Source: Dryomyza anilis (Eukaryota > Arthropoda > Insecta > Diptera > Dryomyzidae). From it: 64,000 bases of DNA. Positions 48,701 to 61,062 of the stretch are shown here, one piece after another. Under the pieces are notes generated by a model. That model did not search any database. It had not been told where the DNA came from and saw only the letters and a list, made by a program, of their open reading frames with translations. The position numbers were made by a program, and so were the translations under genes. Each line of letters opens with the position of its first letter. The first letter of the stretch is position 1. Where the stretch lies: positions 17,341,529-17,405,528 of the forward strand of contig OX638132.1 of the NCBI GenBank assembly GCA_951804985.1, read 5' to 3'.

Positions 48701-51700
48701 TTTAGTTTTGTTGTTTCTTTAAACCAAAGATAAATTAAATATTTGCTTTTAAAGTAGTCATCAAATTGCCAGTTATAGAAGTTTTCATGTATTTCACAGA
48801 ATGTTTTTTTACAAGCTTTTATTTAGATATTGGATATGATTTCAATATCCAATTGGCACTGCAATATATGATTGTTAAATTAATTAAATGATTTAATTAA
48901 TGCTTTGGACACCCCTTAAAGATTGGAAAAATCCTGAACATTGTAGTTTTTTTTAACGGCAAAATTAAATTAAAATTTCAACAAGTGATTATTTGTTCAA
49001 ACATATTTAATTCAAATGTATATAATGATTTTTAATATTTTTTTCTCTCTAAAACTAGTTAATTCAGATAAACCAGGTCTTTTCCAATAGAAAGGTAACA
49101 AAAGTTGCATTAAAATCGATTTTGAAAAATATGTATTTAGTAACATTTAGTTCTACAACGACGATAAATGAACAAATATTTAAAATAAATGTTATTAGTT
49201 CTTTACATTTTTACTACAAAACAAATTGCAAGAAAAAGTACTAAAAATTAAACTTTTACAAATTACTGAAGATGAATATGAAACTATAAAATAATAATTA
49301 AAATTTTGTGCAACAACAAATCCACATACATGACTAATAATAAAAAATATAAGAGAGAAAACTAAACAAACAATATGGACGAGGCCAAACTTAATAACAA
49401 CGTAACGTATAAAAGACTGGTTTTTGGACGGTGAAAAAAATTCACAAAAGGCGAAGCAGCGATAACAGCAAAACTGCCCTCCAATTCCAAATCGAGGGTA
49501 ACGGCAACGTCAAAGATGCCACTTTATTTAAATGTTTGCATAATTCAAAAAGTTAGTTTTGACATAATTAAAACAAAAAAAATGCTAGTAATTTTGTAAT
49601 TAAATAAATAGCTTAATATTTAATATTTATTTTTTTTTAAATGTTAGCTAAACCTTAATAAATTAAAGGTGGCCACGCTGCAATGTGTTTGGTTGGGAGG
49701 GGGACGACTTCAGTCGAATCAAAGACTATAAGACGTGCGACTTCGCAAAAAACATATTCAACATAGCAAAATCCTGTTTTTTATGATATTTTTTGGTACA
49801 CGGATTGTGTACATGAGCTCTGCCGCATCTCTGCTTGCATTGTTGTTGTTTCACCGTGTAAAATTTTCAACAACACAAAACAGCTGTTTGTTAATTCAGA
49901 TGCTGAAAATTTTGTGAAATTTGCCAAAATTTACACATTTTTTGCAACCGAACTACTCAAATGCAGAAGTTTTGAGTTACACGTAATGAGTCTAAAAATT
50001 TGCACTATTTTTTTAAAACTATGCCTAAAATTCATAGTCTAAGGGAAAAGTGAAAAAATAATTAACATTTTCTGAAAAAATTGTAAAATTTACGAGAAAA
50101 AAATAGCAATTTGGTGAATAAAACCAGTGTGTCCCCCTTTTCATTAGTTTAGGGAAAAAGGGACAAAACTTTTGCAAATATTACAATATTAAAATAAATT
50201 TATTATATATTATGTTTATCTTAATATTTATATTATAAATCGTTTTTATAATGAAATTATGTGTATGGAACAATATTGCGCTTAAATATAATGAGGACGT
50301 TAAATAAAATAAACTAAAATTGTGAATTTACTTACGGCCGGTTGAATACAGTTATCAGTTAAAAACAATCTGACAAATAATTTTTTTTTTAAATAGATTA
50401 ACTAATCGATTTCCATCTCTAACTCATGGTTAAAAGTTGTATGCATCCGTGCATTAAGCAATTAACAGTCCGATAATCCCTTTACGTAGAGATATTTTAA
50501 AATTTTGTCCTAGTTGACAATTTCGTACGCTTGTTCAGCCAAATATAGCTCTTCATCATGTCTGACAACGATATCATCCATAATTCGTATCAAAATCGGT
50601 TGAAAATTGTACCCACACTATCAATTTTTGAATAAAACTAAATATATATAAACTAAAACGTTGTTTACGTTTGTTTTGAGTATTTTTATGCTGTCAGAAA
50701 ATTAATTTGTTATTAAATTTCTGTTTGGCGCAAACATCAAAAGCAGTGGTGAATATGTTGAATATAAAGGGGGAAAAATGTCTAAAATGAGAAAATCTGT
50801 GGCATTATTGTCCAAGTTGAATAAAAGTTGTCTAAGTTGAATAAAAAGTTGTCCAAATTGCGACTGCAACGCACACTAACAAAACGATTTTTACATCTAC
50901 ATTGACGGAGTTTCATGTCTTGTGGTCTATGAGTCGAATCGGCCAAGTTTAAAGTCAATAACTGAGTGGAATAGATTCGAAATAGCTAAGCTGCATTTTA
51001 TGGAAACACAATAGAAATTAGCAAATAACTAAAAAATTAAATAATTTTATTTTTGTTTAAAATCAATAAATTTGTTCAATTTTTGGAAAATTTACCTGTG
51101 AATTTATCTGCTGGTAATTTTTCTGATGAATATCCAATTGGAAATTGTTATACGCTCAAACCAATTTACACTATATCTAATTGCATTAGCTCCTTGTATA
51201 ACTCTAGTTGTTAATTAACTGCAATTTGCTTTTTAATTGTTGTCTAAATTTCACTTGAAATAAACTGCATTTTTTTACACACACAAAGAAACACATGTTG
51301 TTTCGGTAATCGGAAGAATCAAAAGTAAAAACACGAAAACGCATCCAATCGACACGACGGTTGCTCAGGTTCTTGTCATTCAAAATCCGCTGCTACACTA
51401 ACAGCTGACGTTGGTGGTGGTATTTGGTATTTGCGATTTGTGGGGAGTTTTACGCAGTGGTGCCCATAAAAGCCACCTTTTGGGATTAATTCCAAAATTG
51501 AGATTTCTAGTTCTTAACGAGAATTGGGATTTCCCATGGGATTTTAACTTTAATTGGGATTTTTTTTCCAAACGGACAAATTTATACCTTAAGTGAATAT
51601 TCATATACATTTCTGGTTTTTAAATGTAATTATATCCATGGTTGAAATATATACAGGTTAGTTCATCTAGACAGATAGTTGGCATACAGAACCTTGAGAA

Positions 51701-52505
51701 TGTCAAGAAAAAAAAATTGAAAAAAAAAACAATTAATTGTCATTCTAATTTTTATTTAAAGATTATGATTTTGGATTTATTTTTCACAATTTTATTAAAA
51801 TTTCACTGCACAAATTAACTATTTTACATTATATATGCACGATGGTTCATTTTGAAATCTTGGAGATCGTAAAACTTTTTTAAATGTTGAGATTTGTTGA
51901 TGTTGAAATTTGAGTTTTTGTTAATTTTCTAAACTTGTAAACAAAGCATACATTTTTTTAAAATTTTTCGTAAAGAAATGTTGAACCTTTCAAACAGTTT
52001 TCAAAAAAAAGTAAATGGCGCCTGAATTTTGAAAGATGACTTAACCTGTATATACTTCAACCATGACTATATCTATTATTTTTATTGACAAAATTGTGCA
52101 CATGTAGCTTTTAACTACCACAGTTTAAATATAAACGAATAATTATTAATAATACGAACTTATCAATGTGTTTTTCGTTATTATTAATTGGAAGTTACGA
52201 CGTATATGTTCGCATATTGTGGCTAACAACAAAATTAATTAACACAGAAATCTCATATAATTAAAAAACGACCATATAAATTCCATGAAAATTAAAAACG
52301 ACTTGGAAACACCACAACTTTATTTTTTTTTACTTGCGTTCGATATGTTTAAATCCCAAATTTTACAATTGGTGTGTTCTTAAATTGTAATTGCATACAA
52401 AAAAAGTAAAAAAGTACACAGTCATTAAAAAAATCACATGGGAATTAGCTTTCCCACAACAGTTAATAATTACAAACGTATTATGTTCCATATATGTTGC
52501 ATATA
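45756..52505. other. Long gene-free AT-rich region with a few GC-richer islands
   Basis: Islands without supported exons lie at 46.03-46.30 kb, 46.86-47.13 kb (on - a Gln/Asn/Met-rich run ASVAAGLLNQMQMPPGNNNN), 49.37-49.52 kb (TATAAAAGACTGG) and 51.30-51.50 kb. The last contains repeated TTGGGATT words. Any could be promoter, UTR or regulatory DNA of genes outside the window. Confidence 0.4.
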
Positions 52506-52725
52506 CACCCAGAAAAAAATACTGTATAAATAATAGTTTTTAACAATTAAAAATAGTCAATAGGATAAATTATTATTTTAATCGGAAAATACCATTAAAT
52601 ACTAGAAAATACCATGACATTGCCATTGAGTTTATATGATAATATTTATTTTTTGTATACTATTAAATCAATAATTGTCCTATTGACCAATTTTAATGGG
52701 ATTTGAAGGAATTTTTTCCTGGGTG
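52506..52725 (-). mobile_element. TA-flanked MITE family C, copy 2
   Basis: TIRs are CACCCAGAAAAAAATACTGT and, inverted, CACCCAGGAAAAAATTCC, with TA at both flanks. It is inverted and a few percent diverged relative to the copy at 42.4 kb. Confidence 0.85.
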
Positions 52726-53380
52726 TATATAATGAAGATCCTAATAGGAACATGTTTATTAATAATATAGCTAATTAACTTTAAAATGGTATAAATGTAT
52801 ATTATTATATACAATATATTTATTATATCCACTACATACGTCCATGGAACGTTGGGTTGTGAAAAAAGGACAGTCGGAATAGTATAATTTAAGAAATAAA
52901 AAAAAACACTTTTTCAAAAAAATTCAAAAATTGCTTTTTTTAGGTGTGCGTTAAAACTAGAGAGGGTAGAATATAAGCTTTAACTCAAAAACTTGAATCG
53001 TTTGTTAAATTAGAGTTGTAGTTTGCGGAAACATCTGTTGGAAAAGACATATTATTATGCCTTAACATATTTTTGACATTATGTGCAGTTTTATTACATG
53101 ACAAACATTTACGCTTATGGCACTGCGTAGGATCTTTATTATTTTTATTTTTAATCCACACAAGTTCCACATTTAAAATTACAATTATTTATAATTAATT
53201 AATTTTTATGTGGATTCATTTTAATTATTTTAATTACTTAAATATCAGTGATAAAGCGTGGCGCGAGTGCAAAATATAAGTTTTTCAATAAAATGTTCTG
53301 ACATAATTCGACCATATCGTTTCTGATGACATAAACATAAAATTTGTCTGTCATAAACATTAACATGAGATATTGGCTGC

Positions 53381-53738
53381 ATTCAGCGAGCTCAGCATTT
53401 GTGCAGTTGTTGAGCAATTTGCGGTTGAATGGCATGATACCATCGACTTGTTTAGTGAGCGTTAGCCATTTTTTCCAGCATAAAATTTTTGCGCTACATT
53501 TGCGCTGCCTTTGTTATCGATGACATTTTAACTCAAATATTTATAAACAAAAATGGAATTTAGATTGGAAAATATGTTTTAATCAATTAAAGAGTTGTAT
53601 GTAATTTTAATAAAATATTAATAATAAATTAATTTGTAAATTGACAGCTGTAATAGCGGTGCATTCAGTACATGTGAGCGATTAGGTACTGAGCAGTTTC
53701 GCAACTGCTGAGGTCGCTGAATGCATCCATTGATATTG
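53381..53738. mobile_element. Possible TIR element (GCATTCAGCGA ends)
   Basis: GCATTCAGCGAGCTCAGCA at ~53380 is mirrored by TGCTGAGGTCGCTGAATGC at ~53710. GATATTGG stands beside both ends, an 8-bp match that could be a target duplication, though it is not equally spaced from each TIR. Confidence 0.45.
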
Positions 53739-54552
53739 GAGACGCACGCGTGTTAGAAAGAAAAAGAACTGTTCGGACGCATGAATGCAAGCATATCTTA
53801 TGGAACTCCCGCATTATTATGTATTTTCTGCTTAAACGAATACAGAATTCGAAAAATTCGAAATGCACCTTCGAAAATTCGAACTGGAAGAAGAAAAAAA
53901 ATTGCGGCATTTTCGCACAATCACACGACGACAGTGCAAAGAAGCATTTTACCGCATACATCGTCGACAGTAGAAGTTTTTTGGGACAGTGAATTGATTT
54001 TAATTTTGTGTAATACTTGCAATTTAATCTGTTTTAAAACAATTTATTTCGATAATACAAATAAGGTGTGATTTTCAAATAAAAGGTAAGTGAAAGACAC
54101 AATGGATTCAATTTTAAATAAAAAATAATTTTCAAGAAATGCAATGATTACCGAAACCACGCTATTAAAGAAAAATAATGGTTGTGCATTTGTTTTTTCT
54201 TTCTTTTGAAAACAAGATACATGATATTTGTGCTAATATATATATTAACGAAGGTGAATGAACTAATTTGAGGCAGTTCGTATATTTTGTTTTTGCGCAT
54301 TTTTATTCAATAATTTGTGTTTTTTCCGCGCTTTTTGTGAGCATCCATCTATCGTTATTCTCAACCATCCATATTTGTTTTTGCAATCATTTGCAAAGTC
54401 AGATCTGTTGCTGCGACAGCGGCGCGGATATTCTGTAAACGTTGCCGTTTGCTGCTGCGTTGCCAAATGACGCTGCCGGCATCACAGGGTGTTTCTCAAA
54501 TTTGACAGTGTTAAACATTTGTAAAAATTAAAATTGTTCGATTTATTTTAAG
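53739..54552. other. Intergenic DNA with a GC-richer island at 54.26-54.49 kb
   Basis: Overlapping frames at 53.75-54.07 kb in several registers have no domain. The island (GTTGCTGCGACAGCGGCGCG) resembles a 5' leader but has no supported start. Confidence 0.35.
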
Positions 54553-54869
54553 CAGAGAGTATATTTTTGATATGGAGTTTGCATATAGGTTGGTTTGCTG
54601 CCACCTTTGTCAAATAAACATTGGTTATGTGGAAATTGAAACGAAAATGTTGTCAATAGACCCATTTTCAAAAGCTAAATTCCGATCTTTCCTGCCGTAT
54701 TTTTTTGGAAAGTTTTTGTTGCAAATTAACCGCGTACAGATCCAGTTTTGTCAACTGTTTTCCTCTGTTAACTTCAATCTGTAAAATTCCACTTCCACAT
54801 AAGAAATGTTTTCGGCAGCTATGCCAGAATACATTTAAAAATCTCTATTAATAATATATATTCTCTCTC
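54553..54869 (-). mobile_element. TIR element family A, copy 3
   Basis: The left end is CAGAGAGTATATTTTTGATA; the inverted right end is CCGAGAGAGAATATATATTA. Read on the - strand it shares CTGCCGAAAACATT, GTGGAAGTGGAATTTTACAG and GATTGAAGTTAACAGAGGAA with copy 2. Confidence 0.8.
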
Positions 54870-55550
54870 GGTCTCAACGTTAAAATTATCTATAGTTCAT
54901 ATTTACAATGCATCAAGCCCTATTTACAATGCATCAAAACTTATTGACGCGTCTGAACCATCTCAAAAATGGAAACCGAAATGGATTTGAATTATGAAAC
55001 TACTTTAATTAAATAAAAATTAAAAAAAATGCAGTAACACTTTGCTTAATCAGTTTATCAAATTATTGATAAAACATGGATTTTTGTAAACATCAGTACA
55101 ACAATTTTAAAGAGTGATTCTTTAATTATTATTTTTAAAGTCTATTATTTAAATTATTTTAGAAGTAGTCGATGACTGCATTTTAAGGAATACCTCAATC
55201 AAAATATTTTATCAAGGATACCGAAATTCTCGCTATATTAAAAAAAATATGGTATTATTATTTTATGTTTAGAATTTCTAATCAAATATTTAAATTCCAT
55301 ATAACTCAAATATTAATGACACATAATACCAGCAATAAGGATATCAAATTTCATAAAATTTTGCTAAGCGTTATATTTATCCATTCTACACGGTCTTGTT
55401 GAATGATTAAAAAAGTCAATGTGTGCCACTATTACTTTTCTAATCTATAATGCCTCTATTGTTAACTTTTTAAATACCTACTGGCACATTATAAAATAAA
55501 AGTAATGGTGTCTGTATAATTAATCAATGTTTCTGTAATTTTTTAACCAC
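54870..55550. other. AT-rich intergenic DNA
   Basis: Nothing recognised. Confidence 0.5.
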
Positions 55551-55732
55551 TTTTACTGGAGTTTTTGAAACCGTAAATATATTTCCTAACTAATGACAAA
55601 AGCACTTTTTATAGTTTATTGCGTTTCAATTAAATTTTAACCTTTTACTCGAGTTTTTGAAACCGTAAATATATTGCGTAACAAATTACAAACCCACTTT
55701 TTATAGTTTATTGCGTTTCAATTAAATTTTAA
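55551..55732. repeat. Tandem duplication of ~90 bp
   Basis: Two units share GAGTTTTTGAAACCGTAAAT, then ATATT, and CACTTTTTATAGTTTATTGC, then GTTTCAATTAAATTTTAA, with scattered differences between. Confidence 0.9.
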
Positions 55733-56106
55733 ACTTGCCAATTTGGGAACCAAAACTGGAAAAACTCACTGAAAAATAAGTTTTAATGATAAACTACAAA
55801 GCAATATATGTAAATATTACTCAGAATAACAAAAAATATTTCCTAAATTACTTAAAACATAAAAATGATATGTCTCATGTTTTTTTTTTAATATATTTTA
55901 GACTTTGACTTCTTATTATTTTAAATTATCTATCTGCTTCTTCTGTATACTTCATTAAGAAGTCTTAAGCTAATATTTTAGATAAGTCGGAGGAAATTTG
56001 GGTTGATCTGACCGAAATTATGACCAGTCAAACGCAAAAAATATACAACACATCGATTGTAAAAATCGACAAATAGAATCATATTAAACATTGTAATCGT
56101 CACTTA

Positions 56107-56403
56107 AAGGGTTTCTTTAACAGGGACGGTACAAAAGTAGAGCGACAGGGACAGCAAACGACGCCATATGGCAAACCTTACATTTCTCTTCAGTAAGGTT
56201 TGCCATTTCATGATGGAAAGATATACGAATTTGAATTTCGGTAGTAAATTTTAATAATTTCGACTCGTTGTTGGCTCGTATATATTTCCAACATGAAATG
56301 GCAAACCTTACTGAAGAGAAATGTCAAAAGAGCGGAAAGAAATATGGCGTCGTTTGCCGTCCCTGTCGCTCTTCTTTTGTAGCGTCCCTGTTGAAAAACC
56401 CTT
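56107..56403. mobile_element. 297-bp element with long inverted arms
   Basis: The left arm AAGGGTTTCTTTAACAGGGA is mirrored by AAGGGTTTTTCAACAGGGAC. Homology continues through GAGCGACAGGGAC, GCAAACGACGCCATAT, CATTTCTCTTCAGTAAGGTT and TGCCATTTCATG. The arms are ~100-120 bp, with ~25 bp missing from the left one. Confidence 0.85.
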
Positions 56404-58847
56404 GAAAAAAAACTTTTGTAACGCTCTTATTAAAAACCCTTTAGTTGTGGGACGAATTGGAAAAACAGGCGTGGTACCTCATATACAATCTCACAATTAT
56501 CCACTATTTGCATTTGCAAAAACTTCGCACGGATCCAGCTAGGTTTATATATACTGTCGAAATAGATGATTTTGAAACTTAATATCGAAAAAATTGCATT
56601 GAGCTTTTCGATACCCACAAACCCTTCAATTGTTCTGCATTCTAAGCAACATATTTTTGAAACAAACGCCAAATAATTATTGATCAGCAATACAGATTAC
56701 CCTTCTTTTTTTATTGAAATTCATAAATTTCGCACTATTAAAAATGAATCTTAAACCGTTTTATTTTGTGAATAGTTTTTATTTATGTTTGATTAATGTT
56801 TAATTTGATAATAATAAATATATTTGTATGTATGCAATAATAATTAATAAGGCAAAGCGTTTACATAAAAATACATTTTGTTTTGTTTTCTTTTATAATA
56901 ATTTATACAATAAATATATTTGTTGTTCTTCTGCAACTGTATTAAATCAAAAGAAACCCTGTTGATTTCTGCAATATTTGTTTTTTTTTTTATAATTGTT
57001 TTATTAATAAAATAAGCAATATAAGCATTGGCGCGTGGTTGAATTTTAAAAATAATTCGTTGCATTAACCAGAAAATAGGTATTGTTATTTTAAAGATAA
57101 GGGTTTTTAAATATGTAGATATTAATTAATTATATGTATAATGTATATGCCGTATTATATATATATATATGTATATTATATGTACTTGTATAGCGCATTA
57201 GGATGAGCTTGGTATTTATTTTACTTAGTTTTTATGTTTTTTTTTTTTTTTTTTTTGCAAAAAAATTATACTTTATTTCGCAAAACTTTTAGCTTTGCAA
57301 AATAGTTTAAAGTTCGACGCTGGCAAAACAAAAAGGGAAAAAACTATCACAAGCTTGTAAAGTAGTGCTACTCAGTTGTATAAAGAGTTAGGTGTAAAGG
57401 TCGTAAATTCAATTTACTTAATTTTCTTATAAGGACATAAAAAATCGATATAATAAGGCAAGCATTTTAGATTAGAAATATTTTAATTTTTGGTTTTAAT
57501 TAATGCATTTAAATTTAATTTTTTTATGTTTCAACTGTTTGAAATTATGTTTTAATGAAAATTTCTTTTAATTAATGTACAAAAAAATGCGTGGGCGTGT
57601 GTTAAAGGACTTACGTCAATTGTAAATTTAACATAAAACATGCTCTCAGCTATTTGATTAGGTATTTGATTTTTTTTTGTTTGATGCTTAAATATCTGAA
57701 TAATTTTTATTTTAATTCTAGCAGAATAAGATATAAGCTTTAACGTAAAAATAATATATGTAGCTCACTACATTTTCAGCTGTAAATTGAAGCACATATA
57801 TGTTTTAAGTACTTATGTTGTAGTATGAGTGCATAATTATTTTAAGTTTGTTTGCGGTAAATAAGTAAATCATTTAAGTTCAAATTAACAAAAAGAAATT
57901 TCAAGTCGACAATCGAAATATTTAGTTCACTTATAGATAGATTTAACAAAAATGCTAAATATACAATTTATTGAATGAGATTTAGTACATAATTGATATA
58001 TTTAAGTAACTCTTATTTAGGTCCATGTTTTTCTTTGGTTTTTCCATGATTTTAAGAATTTTTCTCAGTACATCAATCCACATAAATTGCATTCATTTTT
58101 CAAGTATTTGTTTTACTTTGATTTGAGCATAATGTTGTTATATACTACATAATGATTAAATTGTGAATTATTTTACATGTATATTTATCCTTGTATAGGG
58201 GAAACCAGGGTCAAGTCGGCCCCAGGGAAAGTCGATTTTTGCTTTAAAACGCGAATAGGAGTCTGATCAACTGTGTATTGGATACTGTAGATGTAAGATT
58301 GGATGTTTCGTGGATACTAAATCGTCGTTGTAAAAGGAAGAGTTACCGACAACATTTTCAAAATACCAATTATTCATTTACAAAAACCTTTATATATTTG
58401 TTAATTTCTGTTCGATTTGTACCAAATGATAACAAAATGTGAATCTATCAATTGGTATTTCAACTTTAAAAATACATTTTTACTTTTTGTAATAATAACC
58501 AACAAACTCAAAATTTAAGATTTTCATAAAAATGTATTTGGTGACTTTAAGTTCTACAACGATGAAATAATGTGGATATTTTCCAGCATATGGAACATAT
58601 TTAGCTACTGAATCAATCTATCCAAATATATTATTATTTTCAAACTAGATCTTTGCTATGGTGTTCAAAATAAGCATTATCAAAAAGTGTCGACTTAGCC
58701 CCAGTCTTTAGTATTTTAGGGTTTATACAAAAATTGTAGAATATAAATTTCTAATACACAAGTTCAATAAAAAAAATGCTGATTAATTTATGTCGGTACT
58801 TAAATTTAGGTACATCATTCGAATCTCTTAAATGTCAATGCGAACAT
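56404..58847. other. AT-rich intergenic DNA
   Basis: Contains (TA)n at ~57150-57175 and a T run at 57237-57256. GTCAAGTCGGCCCCAGG at 58212 and GTCGACTTAGCCCCAG at 58690 may be two decayed ends of one element. No gene. Confidence 0.5.
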
Positions 58848-59095
58848 TTTAGTAGTTCAGTACACGAATTTTAGTAATATCATTTAAGTACATACATTTT
58901 AGTACATATATTTTAGTACACACATTTTAGAAAAGGAATTTTAGTACAATCTTATTAGTACATATATTTTAGTACATATATTTTAGTACATATATTTTAG
59001 TACATACATTTTAGTACATTAATTTGAGTACATTGATTTTAGTACATGTATTTTAGTACATACATTTTAGTACACACATTCTAGAACAGACATTA
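58848..59095. repeat. 14-15-bp minisatellite TTTTAGTACATATA
   Basis: Fifteen or more units, with variants TTTTAGTACACACA and TTTGAGTACATTGA, run without interruption; the four in the middle are identical. Confidence 0.95.
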
Positions 59096-59530
59096 AATAT
59101 ATTTATTTTAGATAAATACAAAGTATTTTAATATATATAATAGCTTTTATTACATTTAATTTAATTGAAATTTAATACATGTTATCTAGTACTTCAATTA
59201 TAAACAAAAATATTTATTTGTTCTAGTAGTATGTATAAGTATTTAATTTTAGTACACAATCAATATGTACAAACATTGCAAGTAATGAGCATCTTTTTTC
59301 TTGTTAGTACTAAAATTTAGTATTTAATTTAAAGCTAAATTATATCAAACTGTTTTATTATTCATTTAACAAAAAAAAAAAAAAAAACTTAAATTTGATG
59401 CGCTTTTTAAGCAAATCATTAAAAATAGCTTCAAAATTGTTTTTTTTTTTTGTTTTTCTTATGTTATTTATAACATTATCGCCTCGCTCATTGCCGCCTC
59501 ACCCAGCGCCTCCTCCGCCATGGCGTCTAG
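59096..59530. other. 3' flank of the claudin-like gene
   Basis: AT-rich; probably contains the 3' UTR of the - strand gene. Homopolymer runs at 59372-59389 and 59440-59452. Confidence 0.5.
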
Positions 59531-60014
59531 CTATATCATCAGCGCGGAGAACGGGTTGTACCGCATAATCTTCGACAGCAATATCCAAAGCACCGATGTG
59601 ATGGCGCACAGCACAACACCGCCCCAGCCCAAATCCAAACTCCACGACGTGAGAAAAATGCGTGCGCCCAGCAGTGGTTTCGCCATGATGGCAACGCCGC
59701 CTGGACGTGCCACAATGCCATCAACGGTGCCGTCATAATCACTGTCCAGCATCGGTCGTCCTTGCTGACGCTTGAAGTGTATGATCATGAGTGTGAAGAG
59801 CGCGAAGAGTGCTGTATTATTAGATAGAATTTAAATAGAATAAAAAAAAGAAATTTCCTCTTGACCCCCCACTTACCTGCCAACAGGTACATGACGCCTG
59901 TTATGAGAATTGCGCTTATTTGCCGTTGACAAACGCCGAATGCGCCCACCAGCGCCGCACTGCCCAGTATGATGAGGCACACCAACGAGCAGGAAATTGA
60001 CAAATTTTGCATTC
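59531..60014 (-). CDS. Claudin/PMP22-like tetraspan membrane protein, last two exons (5' part not found)
   Basis: Exons 60014-59877 and 59811-59531 join in frame (donor ...GCAG|GTAAGT, acceptor AATACAG|CACTC). The 60014 end is itself an acceptor (TTTTTATAG|GA), so this is the 3' end of a larger gene. The visible part, from MQNLSIS, has a membrane segment (SCSLVCLIILGSAALVGAF), a second one (ISAILITGVMYLLAALFALF), a 60-residue polar and glycine-rich loop beginning KRQQGRPMLDSDYDGTVDG, and a final segment WGGVVLCAITSVLWILLSK with a short tail ending ALMI. The order TM2-TM3-loop-TM4 and the closing Gly-Trp/Trp helix fit the claudin/PMP22/TMEM superfamily, membrane proteins of junctions or channel complexes. 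The first helix and its W-C-C loop should lie upstream, beyond 60014. I see no such exon before 64000. The exact family member is unknown. Confidence 0.75.
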
Positions 60015-60460
60015 CTATAAAAAGAAACCAAGTGAAAAATATCTCTTTTAACTAATTTTTGTGTTTGCGCGCAGTGCAATTAAAAGTTGTGTCATTATTA
60101 GATTTTTTTTGATGTAACATCAGCACAAAATGCTACAAATTACAGTAAAATTTTTATAATTAAGTGAAAATAATTGGAAAAGTTTTTAGGAAAGCATTAA
60201 GTGTTTTGGGTTTTTTTATTTTATATTTTTTTGTAAAACAAGTGTTATATAAAGCATAAAAGTAAAGCGCAGCGCAGCATGCTTTTAAAGCGTAACTAAG
60301 ACTTGAAAATATAAAGCTTGAAGTATTTAAAAATTGAAACCATTTCTTGTTCTAATTCTCATAACTTGTGTGTGCGCCCTATTTCTATTTAACAACTACA
60401 ACTACAGCAAGTTAATAAAATTGTTCTTCTTTCCGCTTATTTATTGCAGACGTCCTTCCA

Positions 60461-60500
60461 AACACACACACGGACGCACGCACGCGCACGCACGCACGCA
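60461..60500 (+). repeat. (CA)n/(CGCA)n microsatellite in the AT-hook 5' UTR
   Basis: Alternating CA and CGCA units start a few bases after the putative 5' UTR splice acceptor at 60449 and end 90 nt before the ATG. It would be transcribed in the leader. Confidence 0.85.
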
Positions 60501-60589
60501 ACCACAAAACTAAAACATTCGCAATTAAGTAAAACGCAAAAAAATACATTTAAAAACTTAAAAACTTGGAAAGAAAAATCTTAAAAGTC

Positions 60590-60907
60590 ATGCCAAGAGT
60601 AGTTGAGAGTCCCAAAAAACGTGGCAACGCCGTGGTCGCCAAGGACGAAGAAGTTGAGGTGGCTGCCAAACGCGGACGTGGACGACCAAAGCACGGTGAT
60701 GGTGAGGGGACTGTTAAGACGGTGTCTGCCAAAGACAAAGCATCCAATCCAATGACAAAAATTGTCGATGGCAAGCTCATGAAGCGCGCACCGGGAAAAC
60801 GCAAAGTAGCGACCGGCAAACGCGGCCGACCACGCAAGGAATATACATGGATTGAGAGCGAGGAGCTGCCGGAGGAGGTGGAGGATAAGAAGCCAGGCAA
60901 AAAGTAG
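60590..60907 (+). CDS. Small basic AT-hook (HMGA-like) protein, 105 aa
   Basis: The ATG at 60590 opens MPRVVESPKKRG; an upstream in-frame TTG at 60566 is not a credible start. There are two AT-hooks, KRGRGRPK (residues 27-34) and KRGRPRK (77-83), separated by a Lys/Ser/Thr-rich spacer. The C-terminus is acidic then basic (ELPEEVEDKKPGKK). AT-hooks bind the minor groove of AT-rich DNA, so a chromatin role in the nucleus is likely. Two hooks plus an acidic tail recall HMGA proteins, though orthology is not shown. A splice acceptor (TTTATTGCAG at 60440-60449) precedes the ATG, so there is probably an upstream non-coding exon. The gene lies opposite in strand to the claudin-like gene and just upstream of its visible exons. 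Codon GC content is far above the flanks. AATAAA lies at 61057. Confidence 0.85.
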   Translation: MPRVVESPKKRGNAVVAKDEEVEVAAKRGRGRPKHGDGEGTVKTVSAKDKASNPMTKIVDGKLMKRAPGKRKVATGKRGRPRKEYTWIESEELPEEVEDKKPGKK

Positions 60908-61056
60908 ACGTCAACATGCCGCAACAGCAGCATCTTTTTATTGTTACTACTTACATTAATTTGTGCTTTGATTCACAAAACAAAAATGTATCAACACTAA
61001 GTGTACACTCATTCATGAAAGAATCTGTGTTTTTATATTGTTTATTGTTTAATACA

Positions 61057-61062
61057 AATAAA
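61057..61062 (+). promoter_or_regulatory. Poly(A) signal of the AT-hook gene
   Basis: AATAAA lies 150 nt after the stop codon in a very AT-rich stretch. Confidence 0.5.

Noticed and set aside
53665..54071. Overlapping frames in both strands
   Set aside because: The mirrored AAATTCGAAA repeats create open frames on both strands; none has a domain.
59520..59742. + strand and alternate - strand frames over the claudin-like last exon
   Set aside because: Shadows of the frame that joins by GT-AG splicing and shows membrane helices.
60550..60933. 127-codon - strand frame over the AT-hook gene
   Set aside because: Antisense shadow; the + strand has paired AT-hooks and a proper ATG.
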